NCBI GenBank assembly: GCA_037783545.1
Contig: JBBELK010000057.1
Location: forward strand, 558,001 to 622,000
Origin: Henricia sp. BOLD:AAB3569
Lineage: Eukaryota > Echinodermata > Asteroidea > Spinulosida > Echinasteridae
DNA: 64,000 nucleotides
Direction of reading: 5' to 3'
How positions within the stretch are numbered: position 1 is the stretch's first letter; each line of letters starts with the position of its first letter. The notes beneath the pieces are model-generated. The model had not been told where the DNA came from. It worked only from the letters and a program-made list of their open reading frames with translations, and made no database searches. The position numbers and the translations under genes were made by a program. Below, one piece after another: positions 35,701 to 44,700 of the stretch.

Positions 35701-38700
35701 TCATTATACAAATGACTCTTGCTCCCTTATTGACCATTTTGCGGAAATAAAGAGAGATGCAACAATTTGTCTCATATTCTTGGAATGACCAATTACTGAA
35801 ATGACTTTTATTAGACGAGGACTATACATGTAGCTAACAGATGGGTAATTACATGACTCCTTGGTAAATGGATTTTCATTTATAAAATGCCAATAAATTC
35901 TGCAGGAAGACTTGAGGCCTCTGTATGGTGGAAATCAATGTGTAAGCAGTTTGTGGTTGCAATCCGTGAGTGTTGACCTTTCAAACAGTGTGCTCTATTC
36001 ATCTTCAGAAGAAGTGCCGGACTTGTAATGCAGAGCTTAAAGGAGCGTAACTAGATCAAAATGTTGACCCATCCATTCTTCCCCATAAGTGTTGGGATTT
36101 TGATACCATAACATGTCATATTTTTCTCATTACCATTTCAAAATTTCGCAGTCTTAATCCGTATATTTCCAGGGATATCATTAAAAATTCACAGAAGTTT
36201 AGTAGACTAATTTATCTGGTTAAATAAAGTAGTGCAGTGATTACACCAACCTTTTTGCTTCCACATCCAAAATGCTGATTGCAAATTTCCTGTTTTCTTC
36301 CCATAGATAGTATATTATTTCCTTGTGGAGCTAGACCTTTTCATCCCTTTGTTCCCCTATTATACCCAGCTCTTCACAAGAGTTGTGCTGCTTCCAAGTT
36401 GATAATGTGGTCCTCGCTGTGTGAGAGCTTGAATATGGCTGATTTGTCAGTCTCCTCTGTATCCGTGGGTGATGTGTTCTTGGGTTTGGTGGGTAGCTCT
36501 CTACCAGTCTCACCAATATCCACCTTTGGAACCACATTCGCAGGGGATCTTGTACACTCCATGACAGCCTTTATATGTCATGGTCTTGCTTTTCCTTGTG
36601 AGTCTGTATGGTGGCTTGGAGTTTCCTGGTCCATGAGTCGTATACATTGATGTTGGTTTGGTTGAGAATGCATTGAATCTTGTAGGAGGCCTTCCCTACA
36701 TGTACAATGTATACATGTAAGGCAGGGAGACTGGCCTCATAGGTGATAAGCTGACTTTAAGTATAGGGGGTCCCAAGACCTCTGACAAAGGGCTGTGTTA
36801 ATTGCATAGCAGCCACTGTCACAATAAATTTATATTCTCACAATCACTTTGTATATACTGGCAGGTCTATGCCGTATGTGTTTGATGGCTACAAAACTAT
36901 CCGCGGGGTCCCTCTGTCCAGTTTCTACCTTCCGCCCACTGTGTATCAGAACAGCAGTGTGTATCCACCTAATGCTGGCTTTTGCGATGCGAAAACCGAG
37001 AAGTGTGGACCATCTGGCCAAATGAGGGTTGATAAGTGCAGATATGGTAAGGCCTAATTTTATTAGGCCCAATACACATCATTTGCAAGATGAAACTTAT
37101 AATGGATTCACGGAATAAGGTCATGACACCTAAACAAGAATGTTGATAAACTACAAGTAGTCTGCAGAAATTTCAGCCTTATGCATCAGTGCTTAAAAGT
37201 AGAGTACATCATTTGCAGTGACCCCATTTTTTTGTTTCATGAGTTGACAAGAAAACGGGTCTTGCTAAAACAATGGTACCAATTACCACATGAATTTATT
37301 TCTGTCGAAATTGTACAACTGAAGGTGGTTTTACCATTCATCTAAACTCAAACAAAAGCCATGAATAGATTTTTTCCTTAGTTTTCCTAAGTATTGCCTA
37401 TATGTGGCTGAAATTTCTACAAGGCAGTTTTATCAACATCTAGCTTATAATCACGAGTGGAAATAACGCCCTTTGTAATACATTTTGTAGTTTACCAATC
37501 ATGTATTGTTTTATGGTAACTTCTCACAAAAAGGTCCCACTTTTGATCTGAATACATGTAACTCTGTCATTTACTGAAGGATTTAAACCAAACTTTCCGA
37601 TTAGTCAACCAGGCATGACAAATATTACTAAGTGAGTTGCATCAGCTTAACATTTTTTCTGAGAGGGGGAGATTTAAAAGCCATACAAAAAAACAAAAAA
37701 AAACATTTAGAATCCTTCATTTTTAACTTGCCATTCTCCAATGTTGATACATCGCTGGAGACGGGGGAGGAATGCACGTGCTGCAGCCAAAAGCTTCTGA
37801 AGGAATGGAGGATCACAAATGTCATTGAAAACCTTGATTGTTACTTATCAACTCAAAGAGACCTCTGGCAGACAATTTCCTAAGTCAAAATTTGAAATTG
37901 ACAATTCTGAAATTGAGGTTTTCCTTGTAGAGCTTTGAAATTTCAACCTCTCAAACAAAGCTGATGCAAGTTTCTTAGTGAAATTTGTCGTGCATTAGTG
38001 AAATGAGCTGAAATTTTGATTTAAATCCATTGGGAAGTGAGTTATTTGGGATCAAAAGTAGGATTTTTTGTTGTTGTATATGTATCATCTTGGAAAGAAA
38101 TAAACTGATGTAGTTTATCATTTTACTATCAAGGTTTGTCTTGTCGTTTCATTAAGTAAAATTGTGTCATTGCAAATGACGGGCCTTTAAAACCAAAAAG
38201 AAAGTAGAAACTAAAATCGAAACTCTTAACGCACCTACTGAAATTAGTTTTTAAACATTAATCCTTTGTCCACTTTCCTTCCTCAGGTCTACCAGCTTCA
38301 ATCTCCAACCCCCATTTCTTGTATGGCGACTCTTCACTTGTACACGGAGTGAACGGACTGGCACCAGATCCTAACAAACACAAAAATTATCTTTCTGTGC
38401 AGCCAGTGAGTATTATACGGGGAGACGGGTCACAAGACATAGGATAGATTTCACTAAAACTTTGGAAGGGTTGAATCTCACATTCATCACTTAAACTCTT
38501 TGCAAATTAGCAATTAACCCTAACACTCCTCATACAGTCCTCCAAAATCAATGTGATTTTACATACACCGTGGGGAGTTAGTGTTGATTTCAAAAACGCT
38601 TTGTGTTGGGATTGCAGAATTTATTGGCATTTTTAGAGCACCTAGTGTTCACTAAAGATCATTTCATGCATAGGGATGTTTATTTGCTGACTTTTATCTC

Positions 38701-41700
38701 TCTACGGCCAAACCAACCCGCATTTCATGTTCAAGTAACATAAGTTTATGGTGATCGTCCTCGTTCATTGTGATTATTCTCAATAATTACTCATTGCTGT
38801 TGTGGTGGATTTATTGAAATACTAGTGTCAGGGTGGTGCAATTAATATTAGCAATATGCGCTGTTTTAATGATCTGAAAATTTTGTTGGTGAAATCAGCC
38901 CAAATGGTAGTCCTGGCATGGGGACAACTTCATAGAGATGTTTAGCAGCAAATTTTGTGGTAACGGATGCTTCTGGTAAATGTCGTTAACTTCAGAGGCA
39001 AAATTTGCTAACGCTAGTGACGCAACAATGCTGAATTTTCAACCATGCATATGCTTATAAGCATGCTGCGTCGTGAATAACACTAACGTTTGCACAACTT
39101 TTCTGCTGCAGTAAGCACACATTTTTAGCCAACGTTTAAGCAGCGCCATGAAATTGGCCCCTGGTCTATATCATTATGTCTCTGTCTCAGTTGCTGTTTT
39201 TTCTTCCACTTTGCTTCTCTCCCACTGGCAGACTGTAAGCAAGATTCTGATATTTGTTATCCTATTTCAGGAATGAATAAATTTGTTCTCATCAACAGAT
39301 TCTTGGAGTGACGTTTGAACTAAAATTTCGACTTCAGTTAAGCCTTCACCTGGAAAAAGTCAGTGGAATCAGGTAGGCTAAACCTGATTATTGTTATTTG
39401 TTTGCACGAAATTCATTTAAAACTCAAATTGACTACATGTACATTTGTATTAACAATCTTTTGTTTTCTGTTATCTCACCAGTGATATGCAGAATTTGAT
39501 TCCAGTCTACTTCCCAGTATTTTGGTTTGAGCAGGTAAGTCAAACAATTTAATTTCCCCACCAAACCAATAATCGCATTTATGATTTTCTCTTTATTTTA
39601 CCTTGCCCGAAATTTGGCCAAGTATTAAACATGCATGTAAATTAAAATGGGGCAAGCCGGGCAGGGGTTTGGGTCGTATCTTAAGTGATCTCTTGGAAGG
39701 GTGGTTATCTTGAAGGGTTTATCCCTCTGTATGGCAAGTTAAACTCGCGTGATATACCTGTAAAAATCCCAATCAGTGAGGAACAACTGCAACACAGTGT
39801 TTTGAGACCACCAGTTGGCTTCATAACTCAATTGATAGGGCATCTGCACATTAAGCAGTGGTTCGTGGTTCGAATCCCGGTGGATCGCCAAGTAGTTTTT
39901 CACTGCATCCAGATTTCCCAAACTTATGGACATTTGTCCGTATTTGTATCGAATTAATTCACCATGGCGGTCCATGGGTCATTATCCCTAAAAATAATCT
40001 TCCATTCATAAAAAAGAAACGGAAATCATACTCTGACCCAAAAATCGGGAAGGCTAATGGTCAGTAACGTGTATGAACACGTTTTGTGGCCAGCGTCTGT
40101 AAGAGCCGCTGAGTTAGGGTGCACGATTCCGCATAAAGTGTTCCCTGAAATCCTGCACTTCTGTTTTTTTTTAGACACGGGCGCGAGGTCAGGTCATCAC
40201 ACCAGTGTTGTTATTCTGGTTAAATACCTGCGTGGCCCGGCAGGTTGCGGCACTGCGTAACCCGCAGACTGCGACACTGTGTGAACCGGCAGGCTGCGGC
40301 ACTGTGTGACCCTGCGTGAGCCGGGTTGCGGCACAGCGTGAGCCGGGTTGCGGCACAGCATGAGCCGGGTTGCGGCACAGCGTAAGCCTGGCGTGAGAAA
40401 TACATGCAAGTTATAAATTGCCAGTTATCTTGTAATGTGCCATCTTTATTTCATCTTTATTCCCTTTATTTTTCCATTAGTCTTTTGAAGCCAATGATTG
40501 GATGGTGAACATGTATAACAGTCACATTGGTGTACCTACCCTGGCATGCCTGATTGCGAAGTATGTCCTAGTAGGCCTTGGTTCTGTAGTTGTGCTACTT
40601 ACCATAATCCTTGGTATCAGAAAGTACAAGAGGAAACAAGAAGAGGAGGAAAAGCCCTTGGTGAGTTATCTATGATTTTTGTATGCATATTTTAAATGGT
40701 AAATATATCTGCTTTCATAGCTTTTTATCTTATTCTGGCATAGATTCCAAGATAATTTGTTTGCACTTGGTCAGTTACTCAAATTCAGCATACATGATTG
40801 AACCATAAGTGTGCAACTGCATGGTTACAGTGCATTGTATGTGTAGGGTATCATCATGATAATTTAATACAGAAAGCTAGGTCTCGGTCTGGATCAGCCA
40901 TTCCTGGTCTTTGTGGTCTCGTATTTTCAGATTTTAACCACATTCCCATCGGACTTTCTCGTCTATCTGCTGCCTCACAAAAAGTTACCGCGACCTGCAG
41001 TAACATTCCTCTGCATAGTTTGCATTTCCAATTTCTATTGCCATTTATCTTCATAGCCCATGCAAGGTACCACACCTCCTAGTGTAAACATGCCTTGTGC
41101 AAGCCCATTGTTTACTGCAGGGATCCGGATGTGTAACTTTTACAGATTTTTAAGAGTGAAACTTTTTCTTCACGTATTGTGCAATCACATCCAAAACGAG
41201 GCACGGAACGCAAACAAAACATTTCCCACGGTTGATTATCACTGTTGTGTATATGCTGCACTCGGACAAAATACTGTCTAATTTCCACAGATTTATCAAG
41301 GGCAATGTACAGCGTAAATCCTGGACTGTACAAATTAGGTGAGATGTTGGATGTAACTTACTGGTAATTGAAAATTTAGGTGTTTTATTTTGCCGTGAGT
41401 TGTATTTTGCCGTGTGAGCCGTGGCGACTGCGTGAGCATGCCGTATTCACACAGCGGGCCGGCGTGTGGGCCTGTGTGTGCTCGCTGCCGGTCAGCAGTG
41501 TGGCATACACAAGCGAAAATATTCATTCCATGTTTACCCCAAAGCTATTTTTACTGGGGAAACCATGAAATTCCAGTAAAAATTATTTGATGTTTAGGTT
41601 AGGCCTGGGTGATTATCAAAATTTAATAATCGATTAATCGGGAGCACAATAATCGCGATTAATCACAATTATTTTGCTTAAAATTTGTCAACATTTTTAA

Positions 41701-44700
41701 CCTTCAACTGTGCTCAAAATGCCAATAACAAAGAATACAGCATGGCTCTTATTCCCTGAACACATAGAAAGACTATTTCCACAACAGGTCCATTGATGAT
41801 TTTCAAAACACACACCCGGCCGGCCGACATCACATGACACTAACATCATACATATTATGGTACAATATTTTTCACTGTACCCAACCTAAACTATGTACAG
41901 TAGGCCTACATGTGCATGGCAATTAACTGTCAATGCCCGCGCCCCCAATTTCCAAAACACACACAATCGGCCGGCCGGCCGGCCGGCCGGCATCACAAGT
42001 ACCTAGCCGATCCTATGAGTACATGTATACATGTGGATGGTGAGTTCGCGATACATCACCACTACTCGCTATCATCGCGATTATACAAAGCATCGAGATT
42101 GTACCATACATCGATTAATCGCCCGATTGTTTGAACTAAATGTACCGTACAACGTGTCACACTAGCCCAGGTTGGACGTTGTCTTCAGTCAGTGCATAGT
42201 GTACTTCAACCAATCAAAGCACTGTCTGGCATGTCATGAATATGTATCGTCTACTCTATTTGGTGAGCGGGATAAGCTTAATGTGACATTGCGAGTGACA
42301 TACCAATGAATATGGAAATAGTGGGCAGCCGGATAGCCCGAAACACGTGATGCACTAATACGATGCAGACATCTGTAGTGTACACTGCATAGTGCATTGT
42401 ACATCGTGATTATAATCGCGCTACATGCACTGTGCTACCATCTATGGAGCTGCTAATCGCGATTAGTTGGAAATAATCGCGAGAGTTCGATTATTCATTA
42501 ATATCGATTAATCACACAGGCTTAGTTTAGGTATAAATTCCGTATTCGTTCACCACTAATCCCAATAATAATTATGTCCCATATTAAAAGTGTAAGTTCA
42601 GGAAACATGAACTTTTACTGAGAGAAAATTTCAAGTTGTTCCTTGAAAGCCCTTGCCATTTTTATGTCATGCTCCATAGACTTAGTCAACGGGGGAATCC
42701 ATACGATTCAAAGGATTTACAAAGAACAACTAATGAAATTTTCTCGCTGCCAAAATCCATGTTTCCTCAACAAATTTGCACTTAATTTTATGGGGCATTA
42801 TTATGTCTTAATTATTATTGGCGAACAAATATGGAATTTATACCTAAACATCAAATAATACTGGAATTTCATGGTTGCCCCAGCAAAAGCAGTTTTGAGG
42901 TAAACATGTGTATGCCGCAGTGCTGACCGCCAGCAAGCGAACATAGGCCCACGCCGGCCCGCCGTGTGAATATGGCATGCTCTCACACGCACAGTGAGCT
43001 AAGCGACGCAACCAACGGCAGAATAAAACACCTACATTTTCAATTACCAGAAAGTGACATCCAACATCTCACATAATGTTTACAGTCCATGATTTACGCT
43101 GTACATTGCCCTGGGCCCTGAGAAATCTGTGGAAAGACCGTATTTTGTCCGGTTCACAGCACGAATGATTCGTGCAACACATACACAACGGTGATAATCA
43201 ACCATGGGAAATGTTTTGTTTACGGTCCGTGCCTCGTTTTGGCCGTGATTGTGCAATACGTGAATAGATTCTATACAGGGTGTCCATAAAAAGGAAACCC
43301 ATCTTTAAATGCAAATTATCAGAAATCTGTGCAATATTTCAAAAAAGGTGTGTAGGTATAGGCTATACATGTATAGAGAATCCAAGAGTTATGTAACTGT
43401 CATGCGTGACTGAGCAAACATGGCCATTATGAAAGTTAGTGAAATCATCACTGTGACAAGTTATTTTCCTGTGTGGTAATGGATGTGTGGGCATATCAAA
43501 CTTCCTTTTGCTGTTACATAATGTTTGATGGTAGGGCCTGCAAAATTGTGTAATTGGTTGGGCAGTACGTAACTCCATTATGTTAGATTTTTTGACCAGA
43601 AACATTTCCAAGCACAGACACGCGGTTCATATGATTTACCACATGGTTCAATTGACAACTGAGCAGAGAGTGTTCGTGGTTAAACGAGAAGTTTCATTGC
43701 CGTTGAAGAGGCCTTTAAAAACTGGTTTCCTAAGAGGGAGGTACCAACAAAAAAAAACATTTGGAAAAATGTGAAAAAGTATGAAGAACAAGGAACAAGT
43801 CTGAACATCAACAAGGGACACTCCGGGCGTAGACTAACTGGGAGGTCTCCTGAAAATGTCCAAACTGTAAAGGCGGATACACACTATCGCGGAAAAATCA
43901 CACTTTTGCGCTGCGCTCACCGCATTGCATGAGCTCCCAATCGCCGATTATTCTAAAATAGAAAATTCCACTCTGGTAACATGGGGCTTCTCTGATACCT
44001 CATTGGCTGCGCGTTGGAAAGGTCAGCGCACCGCGGTCAAAGTTCAACAAATTTGAACTTTGACCCAGCTCAAAACGTTTTGCGCGTCGCGACAGGCCGC
44101 GCACAAGCGGCAAACCAGTTTGTGTACAAACCAATGGAACAGTGTGATTTTTCCGCGATAGTGTGAACTCCCCTTAAGGGAGGCCATTGAAGCGAACCCT
44201 GATAGGCTGCTAACTTGTCACAGTGATGATTTCACCTTTCATAATGGCCATGTTTGCTCAGTCATGCATGACAGTTACAGAGGACAGTCTGGACCTTCGC
44301 TACCGAAACACCTCTTTTGGAAATATTGCAAAGATTTCTGATAATTTGCATTTAAATATGGGTTTCCTTTTTTTATGGACACCCTGTACAGCCCTCTAAA
44401 AGTACGGCGGCTGATGAGAGGAAAGAGATGTTTCCTCTTATTGGCCTGTAGGTTTTACATTGTGGCCAAAGTAATTTGACAGGAAAGTTCATTCTTACAT
44501 GTACATGTGTAATCTCATTGGACTTACCGGTAGTTTTGTAAATTATGGTAGTTTAACCAACAACAAAAAAGTCCAATGGTGACAGTGCTGCAGTCTTGAG
44601 CTTCATCTAGCCTGGTCGTGGCGACAATGCTGCTGATTTAGCACCCGTAGGGCAATGCATGCCAACACGAAGGCAGATAGCTCAGTTGGTAAAGCTGATC

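Larger units (their letters stand above)
41169..43264. mobile_element. 2.1-kb foldback element with about 420-bp arms, intron 12
   Basis: The arms 41169-41599 and 42847-43264 pair over most of their length: TTCACGTATTGTGCAATCAC against GTGATTGTGCAATACGTGAA, TTACTGGTAATTGAAAATTT against AATTTTCAATTACCAG, and TTTGATGTTTAGGT against ACCTAAACATCAAAT. The loop holds an hAT MITE (41602-42521) and a smaller foldback (42528-42850). No coding capacity was recognised. Confidence 0.8.
43276..44386. mobile_element. Mariner-type transposon remnant, 1.1 kb, intron 12
   Basis: CAGGGTGTCCATAAAAAGGA and TTTTTTTATGGACACCCTG are inverted ends flanked by TA. The inverted repeats extend about 180 bases (TGACTGAGCAAACATGGCCA against TGGCCATGTTTGCTCAGTCA). 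A transposase fragment and another MITE lie between them. Confidence 0.85.
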
